From Calothrix brevissima NIES-22 (lineage in GTDB: Bacteria > Cyanobacteriota > Cyanobacteriia > Cyanobacteriales > Nostocaceae): a stretch of 64,000 nucleotides of DNA. A program made the position numbers and the translations under genes. The notes beneath the pieces were generated by a model. That model did not search any database. It saw only the letters and a list, made by a program, of their open reading frames with translations, and was not told the DNA's origin. Below are positions 12,630 to 21,027 of the stretch, in pieces. Positions within the stretch are counted from its first letter, which is position 1. Every line of letters begins with the position of its first letter. The DNA lies in assembly GCF_002367995.1 (NCBI RefSeq), contig NZ_AP018207.1, positions 2,913,083 through 2,977,082 on the forward strand. The letters are read 5' to 3'.

Positions 12630-13730
12630 ATGCGCCGTTCAGCCTCCCTAAAAAGTTTATTAATTTATGGTCTGAGCGGCCCGATTATCGCTCTTAATGT
12701 TTGGCTACTCTCTGTAGTATTTAATTATTTTCAGCATCCCATTACTATTTTAAGTGTTGCGGCAATTCTCGCCTTTTTACTCAATTATCCAGTTAAGTTT
12801 TTTCAACGGGCACGCATCACTCACGCTCAAGCTGTGATTGTTGTTTTACTTGTTACTTTAACATTAGTGGTAATTCTGGGTGTCACATTAGTACCAATGC
12901 TAATTGACCAAACAATTCAACTTTTAAATAAGATTCCTGATTGGTTAACTAGTAGCCAAAGAAACTTACAACACGTGGAAGCTTTGGCAAGACAACGGCG
13001 TTTACCTCTAGATTTGAGCGTGGTAAGTACGCAAATTAATGCCAATATCCAAAATTTAGTGCAACAACTCGCTTCTGGTGCGGTAGGCGTGGCGGGTACG
13101 CTATTGTCGGGATTGCTAAATTTGCTGTTGGTAGTAGTGCTGGCGTTTTATATGCTATTGTATGGCGATCGCGTTTGGTTGGGTTTAGTCAGTTTATTAC
13201 CAGCTAATATCAGAAAGCCTTTAACCACATCCTTACGCTTAAATTTTCAGAATTTTTTCCTCAGTCAGTTATTGTTAGGGTTATTCATGGTAGTTACCCT
13301 AACTCCCATCTTTTTAGTCCTGAGAGTGCCATTTGCTCTATTATTTGCCATAGTCATTGGTATAGGCGAACTCATCCCCTTTGTCGGTGCAACTCTAGCT
13401 ATTGGTTTAGTGACTATATTAGTACTGCTGCAAAATTGGTGGTTAGCAGTTCAAGTTGCTATCGCCGCAATTCTTCTACAACAGGTAAAAGATAATCTCT
13501 TAGCACCAAAATTACTCGGTGATTTTATTGGACTTAACCCCATTTGGATTTTTGTTGCTATTTTGATGGGATTTGAAATTGCTGGCTTGCTAGGAACATT
13601 GGTTGCTGTGCCCATTGCTGGTACTATCAAAGGCACTTTTGATGCTCTGAAGACTGGTCAATCTGGCGAATTTGTCTCACCTTTTACTATTACGTATGAA
13701 TCTGACTGTGATGAAGACCATAAAAATTGA
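12630..13730 (+). CDS. AI-2E family (PerM/DUF20) membrane permease
   Basis: 366 residues with about seven to eight hydrophobic segments: a pair near the N-terminus, one around 60-90 (AVIVVLLVTLTLVVILGVTL), then several from 150 to 340. The long hydrophilic loop after the third helix and the C-terminal DNLLAPKLLGD with NPIWIFVAILMGFEIAGLLG are hallmarks of the family. Members export various small molecules; autoinducer-2 transport was shown for only one and should not be assumed here. The short polar tail after 340 is variable. Confidence 0.88.
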   Translation: MRRSASLKSLLIYGLSGPIIALNVWLLSVVFNYFQHPITILSVAAILAFLLNYPVKFFQRARITHAQAVIVVLLVTLTLVVILGVTLVPMLIDQTIQLLNKIPDWLTSSQRNLQHVEALARQRRLPLDLSVVSTQINANIQNLVQQLASGAVGVAGTLLSGLLNLLLVVVLAFYMLLYGDRVWLGLVSLLPANIRKPLTTSLRLNFQNFFLSQLLLGLFMVVTLTPIFLVLRVPFALLFAIVIGIGELIPFVGATLAIGLVTILVLLQNWWLAVQVAIAAILLQQVKDNLLAPKLLGDFIGLNPIWIFVAILMGFEIAGLLGTLVAVPIAGTIKGTFDALKTGQSGEFVSPFTITYESDCDEDHKN

Positions 13731-14286
13731 ACTCTCAACTGTTAAAATTAATCTTCAAAAATTTTAGAGTTAAAAATTTTCGGTCAATAGTTCAAAGTCC
13801 CAAATTCAGATTCCCATGTCGAGTCACTCATGAGCATGGATTCTTAACTGTTAAGCGTTGACTCTTGAGAGGCTAAATAGTTCTAATTAAATAAATATAC
13901 TTAAATTTTTTGTAAATATAGTATTATAAATTACTAATTTTTGATAAACTTCAAGTATAAAAAGATCGTGTTATACTTTGGTCGGTATAGTGATAATTAT
14001 ACACTGGTGCAATCAGGGTAAAAATAATGAATATCTCGAACTATATAAAAATAAAACTTGCACAATCTCAAATCAAGATTCACAATAGTAGTGAATCAAA
14101 AATCATTATGAATATTTTGTAGTATTTAATACATAAAATTTAGTTATCTATGAAACAGGTGAGGTTTGTGCTAATTTTTAGCTCAACAGTTGGCAATGAA
14201 GCTTTGACAAATCAAACATTCTGATTTGCTTCACAAGCCTAAATGTTTAATCGACCTAGTTTTAACTTAATCACAAAAAATCATTA
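13731..14286. other. AT-rich spacer before scpA
   Basis: About 555 bp, very AT-rich around 13900-14150, with no credible frame in either direction and no obvious repeat. It should contain the scpA promoter. Confidence 0.4.
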
Positions 14287-15117
14287 ATGGATGCTTCCGA
14301 GCTATTAGAAACAATTACACTCCTAATTCAGCAAGCCCAGAGAGGAGAAATTGATCCTTGGGATGTGCAGGTAATTGAGGTTATTGACCGTTACTTAGAA
14401 CTAATGGCACCGGAGTCTACAGTTAGGGGTTATGAAGCTGATTTATCCCAGTCTGGACAGGCTTTTTTATCAGCATCAATGCTGGTGTTATATAAGGCTA
14501 ATACCTTAATGCAATTACAATCAGCAGCAGATGAGCAAGCAGCAAACTTAGATGAAGAACTGCTAGAAACTGATAATGGTGTATTACATTTAACCCCTCG
14601 CCTGCCGTTAGAGCATCATTTGCGGCGGCGTCCGGCGGCTATGCCACCACCGAAGCGGCGCGTGACTCTGCAAGAGTTAATCGAGCAATTGCAGATTATG
14701 GCGAACCAGCTCAAATTGGTACAGAAGACGAGCAAACCCGTGCGTCCTCGGCGTCAGCCTACCGTCCAAGCGATGCGAGCAGCGTTAGAATTGGCTCACC
14801 AAGAAAACCTGACGGAAGTAGCTGGGGAACTAGAACAAGTTTTGCATGTTTCGGCAGCAAAGCTTGATTTAGAGCAAAATTGGTTGAATTTAGAGGAATT
14901 AGTGGATTTATGGACTCAGAGTAAACAGCCACAGGCCAAAAGTTCTCACCACGGTTCGGCACATAGCCATTTAGTTAGTGTATTTTGGGCGCTACTACTG
15001 CTATCAGCGCAATCTAAGGTAGAACTATGGCAAGAGGAGTTTTACAAAGAGGTGAAAATCCGCTTACTGATAAATTCAGCTAACACTTATCAACCTATGG
15101 AGCAATCTATGAACTGA
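14287..15117 (+). CDS. scpA: Segregation and condensation protein A (kleisin)
   Basis: 276 residues. ScpA is the kleisin subunit bridging SMC heads in the bacterial condensin complex. The N-terminal SMC-binding region is well preserved (LLETITLLIQQAQRGEIDPW, then VQVIEVIDRYLELM and FLSASMLVLYKA). A charged linker follows and a winged-helix-like C-terminus (FWALLLLSAQSKVELWQEEFY). scpB and smc are not in the window. No strong ribosome-binding site precedes the ATG, so the start is less certain than the identity. Confidence 0.88.
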   Translation: MDASELLETITLLIQQAQRGEIDPWDVQVIEVIDRYLELMAPESTVRGYEADLSQSGQAFLSASMLVLYKANTLMQLQSAADEQAANLDEELLETDNGVLHLTPRLPLEHHLRRRPAAMPPPKRRVTLQELIEQLQIMANQLKLVQKTSKPVRPRRQPTVQAMRAALELAHQENLTEVAGELEQVLHVSAAKLDLEQNWLNLEELVDLWTQSKQPQAKSSHHGSAHSHLVSVFWALLLLSAQSKVELWQEEFYKEVKIRLLINSANTYQPMEQSMN

Positions 15118-15350
15118 GTAACTGAAATCCATCGCTAGACATAAATTATCAAGTGTTGGTTCAGCGACTCTCAAAATCTGGGTAAATTGAAAAGATAAGC
15201 GATCGCTTATGATTTTGCTATTACCCCTGGTTGCTTTTAGCAACAACTCGCTGAATTTGTGCGATCGGCGATGATGAGCAAAAATAGCATAAACACAATG
15301 AATTATAACTTGTTGACAGTAACCTGGCTTGTGGTTGAGGAATAATCTTT

Positions 15351-16517
15351 ATGAAGGCGATGATTCTTGCGGCGGGTAAGGGTACTCGTGTACGTCCCAT
15401 TACCTATACAATCCCCAAACCCATGATTCCTATCCTGCAAAAGCCAGTGATGGAATTTTTATTAGAACTATTACGCCAACATGGCTTCGACCAAATTATG
15501 GTCAACGTCAGCCATTTGGCAGCAGAAATCGAAAACTATTTCCGTGATGGTCAAAGGTTTGGCGTGCAGATTGCCTATTCTTTTGAAGGGCAAATCGTTG
15601 AGGGTGAACTGATGGGTGAAGCTATTGGTTCTGCTGGCGGGATGCGCCGCATCCAAGACTTTTCGCCGTTTTTCGACGATACCTTTGTGGTATTGTGCGG
15701 TGATGCTTTGATTGACTTAGACTTGACAGCAGCTGTCAAATGGCATAGAGAAAAAGGTTCTATTGCAACGATTATTTCTAAATCAGTTCCTTTGGATGAA
15801 GTTTCTAGCTACGGTGTGGTGGTGACTGATGAAGAGGGACGGGTGAAAGCTTTCCAAGAAAAACCCTCTGTGGAAGAAGCCCTCAGCACCAACATTAACA
15901 CAGGTATTTATATTTTTGAGCCAGAAGTATTTAAGTATATTCCCTCAGGAGTTGAGTATGATATCGGTAGCGAATTATTCCCTAAACTAGTGGAAATTGG
16001 TGCGCCGTTCTACGCTATTCCTATGGACTTTGAATGGGTAGATATTGGTAAAGTACCAGACTACTGGCGGGCGATTCGGGGAGTATTGTTAGGTGAAATT
16101 AAAAACGTGCAAATTCCTGGTCATGAAGTTGCGCCAGGAATTTACACTGGCTTAAACGTGGCTGTGAATTGGGACAAAGTTGATATCACAGGCCCGGTTT
16201 ACATTGGGGGAATGACCAGAATTGAAGATGGCGCGAAAATTGTCGGCCCGGCAATGATTGGCCCTAATTGCTGGATTTGTAGCGGTGCGACTGTGGAAAA
16301 CAGCGTCATCTTTGAATGGTCACGTTTAGGGCCGGGAGTCCGCCTGGTTGATAAGCTGGTGTTTGGACGTTACTGCGTCGATAAAACTGGCGCAACCATT
16401 GACGTACAAGCTGCTGCTTTAGACTGGTTAATTACCGATGCGCGTCAATCTCCACCATCCCATACACCTGTGGAACGACAAGCTATAGCGGAATTGTTGA
16501 ATACATCTGCTAGTTAG
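15351..16517 (+). CDS. NDP-sugar pyrophosphorylase (mannose-1-phosphate guanylyltransferase-like)
   Basis: 388 residues. The nucleotidyltransferase domain (1-235) has the signature AAGKGTRVRPIT, the base/sugar site PKPMIPILQKPVMEF, LCGDALIDLDL with the metal-binding Asp, and FEWVDIGKVPDY. From about 255 a left-handed beta-helix of hexapeptide-like repeats follows (GPVYIGGMTRIEDGAKIVGP), as in GDP-mannose and glucose-1-phosphate enzymes. It should activate a hexose 1-phosphate with an NTP for polysaccharide or glycoconjugate synthesis. GDP-mannose is the likeliest product but the sugar cannot be fixed by eye. AGGA precedes the ATG. Confidence 0.85.
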   Translation: MKAMILAAGKGTRVRPITYTIPKPMIPILQKPVMEFLLELLRQHGFDQIMVNVSHLAAEIENYFRDGQRFGVQIAYSFEGQIVEGELMGEAIGSAGGMRRIQDFSPFFDDTFVVLCGDALIDLDLTAAVKWHREKGSIATIISKSVPLDEVSSYGVVVTDEEGRVKAFQEKPSVEEALSTNINTGIYIFEPEVFKYIPSGVEYDIGSELFPKLVEIGAPFYAIPMDFEWVDIGKVPDYWRAIRGVLLGEIKNVQIPGHEVAPGIYTGLNVAVNWDKVDITGPVYIGGMTRIEDGAKIVGPAMIGPNCWICSGATVENSVIFEWSRLGPGVRLVDKLVFGRYCVDKTGATIDVQAAALDWLITDARQSPPSHTPVERQAIAELLNTSAS

Positions 16518-16519
16518 TC

Positions 16520-16589
16520 AGTTGTTAGTTGTCAGTTGTTAGTTGTCAGTTGTCAGTTGCAACTAACCACTGACAACTGACCATTGACT
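16520..16589. repeat. STRR block with inverted arm between convergent genes
   Basis: AGTTGTC/AGTTGTT units (16520-16559, five and a partial) are followed at once by complementary CTGACAACTGACC units, so the stretch can fold into a hairpin. It fills the space between the stops of the pyrophosphorylase gene and speA and may act as a two-way terminator. Confidence 0.7.
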
Positions 16590-16590
16590 A

Positions 16591-18609
16591 TTAACTATTC
16601 AAATATGTGTATCTTCTGAGACTTTGCTCGTAGGTTTGTAGGAGTCGTTGAGATTCGGCGAGAGTGATGCGCTTTTCCTCTAGGGCTTTTTCGCAACGTT
16701 GGCGGATGTTTTCTACCATGTCTTCAGAGTCGTACTGTACGTAGCTGACCACTTCACTCATGGTATCGCCTTTGACGACATGTTCAATTTGGTACCCTTT
16801 AGGGGTCAATTGAATGTGGACTGCGTTAGTGTCGCCAAATAGGTTATGTAAGTTACCCATGATTTCTTGGTAAGCACCACTGAGGAACATGCCTAAATAA
16901 TAGGGTTCCCCTGGTTTAAAGGTGTGCAGTTCTAAAACAGATTTGACATCACGTAAGTCAATAAAGCGGTCGATTTTGCCGTCACTGTCGCAGGTTAAGT
17001 CTGCTAAGATTCCCCGACGAATTGGTTCTTCGTCTAAACGGTGTATGGGCATGATCGGGAATAGTTGGTCTATTGCCCAGCAATCGGGTGCTGATTGAAA
17101 CACTGATAAATTAGCGTAGTAAATGGAAGCCATGATTTTTTCTAGGTCTTCCAGTTCATCTGGTACGTATTCTTGCTGTCTAGTGATGTTAAGAATTTTA
17201 TGACAGCAAGCCCAGTAAAGACGTTCGGCTTTAGCGCGTTCTCTGAGACGCAAAATGCCTAAGTTGAAGCGGCTGATGGCTTCTTCTTTGAATTGGGCGG
17301 CGTCGTGGTAAAACTCTTGATAATTTTCTTTGTTAATTGATTGGTAAGTTTCCCAGAGGTAATTAATGATGGGGGATTCACCTTCTTGGGGTGGTTCTGG
17401 GGGATCGAGGGGGACATCGCTGGTGCTGAGAACATCAAAAATCAGCACCGATTGATGGGAAGCGATCGCTCTTCCGCTTTCACTAATCAGTGTTGGTACG
17501 GGAATTTGCCGTTCTGTACAGGTATCTTTTAACTCTGCCACAATGTCGTTGGCATAGTTTTGCATGTTGTAGTTCTTGGAGGCGTAGAAGTTGGTTTGAG
17601 AACCGTCATAATCTACACCTAAGCCACCGCCGACATCGAGGTATTTCATGTCAGCCCCCAGCATTGCCAACTCTACGTAAATGCGGCTGGCTTCTTGGAT
17701 GGCATCTTTAATTACATTAATGGCTGAGATTTGCGAGCCGATATGAAAATGCATTAACTGCAAGGAATCAAGCAAATCAGCTTCCCGTAACTTGTCAACC
17801 GCCTCAATTACCTCAGGCATCGTTAGACCAAATTTAGCGCGATCGCCACTTGAAGTTCCCCAGCGTCCCATACCTTGGGTACTGAGTTTAGCCCGTACTC
17901 CCAAGATGGGCTTGATACCCAACTGGCGGTTAGCCGCAATGACTAAATCAACCTCTTCAATTTGCTCTAAGACAATAATCGGTGTTTGTCCGAGTCTTTG
18001 AGCCAACATTGCTGTTTCGATGTATTCTTGGTCTTTGTAGCCGTTGCAAATTAACAATGCGCCTGGGGTATCCAATATCGCCAAAGCAATCATTAATTCC
18101 GGCTTGGAACCAGCTTCTAAACCAAATTGATGGGGCTTACCAAACCTGACTAAATCCTCAATTAAATGGCGTTGCTGGTTGCATTTGACGGGAAATACAC
18201 CTCGGTAAACACCAGGATAGTTATAGCGGGCGATCGCTTTGGCAAAACAAGCATTTAAACGCTCAATTCGGTCTTCTAAAATGTCTGAAAAACGAATCAA
18301 CATTGGCAGTCCTAAATTGCGCTGCTTTAAAGCGTTGACCAATTCAAACAAATCTAAAGAACCGCCGCGATCGCCTTTTGGTGATACAGTGACATGACCA
18401 GCCGCATTAATGGAAAAATAAGGCTGTCCCCAACCTTCAATTCTATACAGTGCTTCGCTGTCTTCGATTTTCCAAGAGCGCGGCGAATCATCTGTACTAG
18501 TACTAGGGGCTAACAGCTTTTTCGGCTTCTGGTGTTTCACTTCTAGTTTGTGTCCATTAGACGGCAGCTTAACTATCTCTTCTGATGTAGCAGTTGACTC
18601 AAGACCCAT
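16591..18609 (-). CDS. speA: Biosynthetic arginine decarboxylase
   Basis: 672 residues from the ATG at 18609. A PLP-dependent group IV decarboxylase that turns arginine into agmatine, the entry to putrescine/spermidine. The PLP lysine lies in GVFPVKCNQQ. Other signatures are EAGSKPELMIAL, HFHIGSQI, YLDVGGGLGVDYDGS (phosphate site), SESGRAIASHQ and the late catalytic loop CDSDGKID. An upstream GTG (18633) is in frame, but AGAGG (18620-18624) lies inside that extension and correctly spaced for the ATG. It is divergent from ndk across 230 bp. Confidence 0.95.
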   Translation of the reverse strand: MGLESTATSEEIVKLPSNGHKLEVKHQKPKKLLAPSTSTDDSPRSWKIEDSEALYRIEGWGQPYFSINAAGHVTVSPKGDRGGSLDLFELVNALKQRNLGLPMLIRFSDILEDRIERLNACFAKAIARYNYPGVYRGVFPVKCNQQRHLIEDLVRFGKPHQFGLEAGSKPELMIALAILDTPGALLICNGYKDQEYIETAMLAQRLGQTPIIVLEQIEEVDLVIAANRQLGIKPILGVRAKLSTQGMGRWGTSSGDRAKFGLTMPEVIEAVDKLREADLLDSLQLMHFHIGSQISAINVIKDAIQEASRIYVELAMLGADMKYLDVGGGLGVDYDGSQTNFYASKNYNMQNYANDIVAELKDTCTERQIPVPTLISESGRAIASHQSVLIFDVLSTSDVPLDPPEPPQEGESPIINYLWETYQSINKENYQEFYHDAAQFKEEAISRFNLGILRLRERAKAERLYWACCHKILNITRQQEYVPDELEDLEKIMASIYYANLSVFQSAPDCWAIDQLFPIMPIHRLDEEPIRRGILADLTCDSDGKIDRFIDLRDVKSVLELHTFKPGEPYYLGMFLSGAYQEIMGNLHNLFGDTNAVHIQLTPKGYQIEHVVKGDTMSEVVSYVQYDSEDMVENIRQRCEKALEEKRITLAESQRLLQTYEQSLRRYTYLNS

Positions 18610-18839
18610 TGATTCCTGACCTCTGTGTTTCACCCACGAATTTTCAATTTAACGCATTCAATTGCGATCGCATATGCACCCAGTGATAATTTCTGAGATA
18701 AACTCTGATTGGTCAAGGGTTGTCTGTGACTCATCATTATTCATTAACTATTGAGAGTATCAACAAAAGGTTAAGGATAAAGGAGAGCAGACAGAGGACA
18801 ATTGATCTGGAAAAATTTATTAAGTTTTCGGAGATAGCT

Positions 18840-19289
18840 TTGGAACGCACATTTTTGGCAATTAAACCCGATGGTGTACAGCGCGGACTGGTAAGCGAAA
18901 TTATCGGTCGCTTTGAGAAAAAAGGTTTTACCCTGGTGGGTTTGAAGCTACTACAACCCAGTCGCGAACTAGCTGAACAACATTACGACGTTCACCGCGA
19001 AAGACCTTTCTTTGCAGGCTTAGTAGAATTTATTACTTCCGGCCCCGTTGTAGCGATGGTTTGGGAAGGTGAAGGTGTCATTGCTTCGGCAAGAAAATTG
19101 ATTGGTGCTACCAACCCCCTCAACGCTGAACCCGGAACAATTCGTGGCGATTTGGGGATCAATATCGGTCGTAACATCATCCACGGTTCCGATGCTCCGG
19201 AAACAGCGCAAAAAGAAGTTGCTCTGTGGTTTAAGGATGAAGAATTAGTCAACTGGCAGCCTACTGTAACTCCCTGGTTGCACGAGTAG
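18840..19289 (+). CDS. ndk: Nucleoside diphosphate kinase
   Basis: 149 residues from a TTG start, exactly the family length. It equilibrates NTP pools by a ping-pong phosphohistidine mechanism. The N-terminus [15 protein letters not shown], the [10 protein letters not shown] segment, [15 protein letters not shown] and the active-site His in [15 protein letters not shown] are all present. The open frame continues upstream to another TTG at 18720, but those 40 residues do not belong to the fold and GGAG (18830-18833) sits 6 nt before the TTG at 18840. Confidence 0.95.
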   Translation: MERTFLAIKPDGVQRGLVSEIIGRFEKKGFTLVGLKLLQPSRELAEQHYDVHRERPFFAGLVEFITSGPVVAMVWEGEGVIASARKLIGATNPLNAEPGTIRGDLGINIGRNIIHGSDAPETAQKEVALWFKDEELVNWQPTVTPWLHE

Positions 19290-19311
19290 TTAGGGGCTAG
19301 GGGGCAGGGGC

Positions 19312-19376
19312 TAGGGATGAGGGAAGGGAAGGGGACAAGGAGGACAGGGGGGACAAGGAGGACAAGGGGGACAAGA
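19312..19376. repeat. GGACAAGG purine-rich tract
   Basis: Imperfect repeats of GGGGACAAGGAGGACA type lie downstream of ndk. The same motif recurs (inverted) at 26447-26508 and, in frame, inside the STAND gene at 24541-24594. A TGCCCCATGCCCAA repeat follows at about 19415-19450. Confidence 0.75.
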
Positions 19377-19448
19377 ATATTTGGTCAATCTTTGTTCTTT
19401 GTTCTCTCTTAATCAATGCCCAATGCCCCATGCCCAATGCCCCATGCC

Positions 19449-20174
19449 CTATTTTGTTACTTCAGTTTTTTCAGGTAGTTCTTGGGGTGCTTCGATTTCT
19501 GTACGTTTGGAAAAGCCCCAAGCTAAGATAAGACCGATCGCGGTAATCATTAACCATTCGGGTGGGACTAAGCTATCGTTCACCACCTTTAATAAGAGAC
19601 GCAAACCGACAAAAGAGACAGTTATATAGCCTGCGTCTTCTAAGTTTGCAAATTCATCTAACCAGCGAATGAATAACTCGGCCATGAAGCGCAGGGTAAT
19701 GATACCAATGGTTGCGCCGGTGAGGACTAACCATCTTTCTTGGGAAACAGCGATCGCAGTTGTGACACTATCTAAAGAAAATGCTAAATCTGTAAAGGCA
19801 ATTACTGGTATTGCTTGCCACAAGGAATTAAACCGCGGCCCGTGATGGTGATTTTCTTCATCTGTTTCTTGGGATGTGAAATGTTGGAATACTAGCCATA
19901 GTAGGTAAGCCGCACCCAGTAGTTCAAATTGCCAGAAATCTTGTACCCAAGTAGCGGTGAGGATTAATGTAATCCGTAGCACATAGGCAACTACCAAACC
20001 AAAATTTAGGGCTTGACGCTCAAGCTTTTTATCTTCTAATCCTTGGGCGATCGCAGCGAGAGCGATCGCATTATCAGCAGATAGCACCGCCTCTAGAAAC
20101 ACCAGGATAAGTAGAACTATAGGAGCTTCAACGCTAAAGTGAAAATTCAGATAATCAAAAATTTTGTCTAGCAT
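19449..20174 (-). CDS. TerC family integral membrane protein
   Basis: 241 residues with about seven hydrophobic segments. Family hallmarks are the first-helix motif LEAVLSADNAIALA with the paired acidic residues, repeated in the second half as FTDLAFSLDSVTTAIAVS, typical of the internal duplication of TerC. Homologues act in metal (manganese/calcium) homeostasis or membrane protein insertion; thylakoid TerC of plants is needed for thylakoid biogenesis. The C-terminal tail is short and charged. There is no operon partner. GGA lies 4 nt before the ATG. Confidence 0.88.
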   Translation of the reverse strand: MLDKIFDYLNFHFSVEAPIVLLILVFLEAVLSADNAIALAAIAQGLEDKKLERQALNFGLVVAYVLRITLILTATWVQDFWQFELLGAAYLLWLVFQHFTSQETDEENHHHGPRFNSLWQAIPVIAFTDLAFSLDSVTTAIAVSQERWLVLTGATIGIITLRFMAELFIRWLDEFANLEDAGYITVSFVGLRLLLKVVNDSLVPPEWLMITAIGLILAWGFSKRTEIEAPQELPEKTEVTK

Positions 20175-20460
20175 TCCAAGTATCTCAAGCAGGGAAAATT
20201 AAAAATTAACAGCAGCAGCGAATTTTATCTTCAAAAGCGCAACAATTTGCTACCTTATATTCAGCTTAACTTGGCTGTAGTCGATTCAAAAGACTCTAGC
20301 ATTGACGCCATTACAGGTCAGGTAGGGTCTGTTGAGTGTAGCATGACACATTAGCAGTCTTAACATTTTCTTAAAAAAACTCCTCATAAATCAAGGAGAA
20401 AAATACCTAAATGTATCTCAAGTCTCTTGACAAATAGGCTTTGATGGGTTTTAAGAATTT
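20175..20460. other. Spacer between terC and the left repeat block
   Basis: About 285 bp, AT-rich, with no supported frame. It should hold the terC promoter (minus strand). Confidence 0.4.
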
Positions 20461-20985
20461 TGGGATTTGCAAAAAACCTGGTTGTCACTACCTTTTGGGT
20501 GTTTATATTCAATTACCCAATTTGATTTAAGAACAAATGCGTAGGCGTAGCCAGCAGTAGGCATCGCAAAAAAGGAAAAAGCGTAGTTACATAGCAACTG
20601 ATTGTCAGACATGGCAATTTTTGTGCCAGCAATATACTTTTTCACTTGCGGAAAACACCAAAATGAGTGCGTGATTTACCGAAATGGGTAAGTGATATGG
20701 CTTTTTACTTGCGGAAAACACTAAAATGAGTGCGCGATTTACCGAAATGAGAAAGCGATATGGCTTAATGAGTAGGTGAAATGGTATTTTACTTGCGGAA
20801 AACACAATAATGAGAAGGCGAAATGGCTTAATGAGTAGGTGAAATGGCTTTTTGCTTACTTAAAATAGGAAAATGGGTACTTGATTGAGATAAATGAGAA
20901 AGCGAAATGGCTTTTTGTTTACACAAAATATAAAAATGAGTAGTGAATATGTGTCAATGATAAAGCTGGTGCATTTTGTGCAAGA
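20461..20985. repeat. Left copy of a ~500 bp noncoding repeat block
   Basis: The block opens with GTCACTACCTTTTGGGTGTT and TTCAATTACCCAATTTGATT, passes ATGGCAATTTTTGTGCCAGC, and then holds four to five imperfect 60-85 bp units built from ACTTGCGGAAAACAC, AAAATGAGTGCGCGATTTAC and AATGAGTAGGTGAAATGGC. The same elements in the same order and orientation recur at 28255-28765. The two copies bracket the AAA/STAND-WD40 gene pair. Open frames across it (e.g. 20605-20805 minus) only reflect the periodicity. Confidence 0.85.
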
Positions 20986-21027
20986 AATGAGCTAAGATAC
21001 AAGTCCTATTTGAAAGCCCCAAAACAT

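Noticed and set aside
20605-20805. Minus-strand frame with a repeated ILVFSASKK peptide
   Set aside because: The peptide repeat is only the translation of the noncoding periodic block, and the matching part of the second block does not keep the frame.
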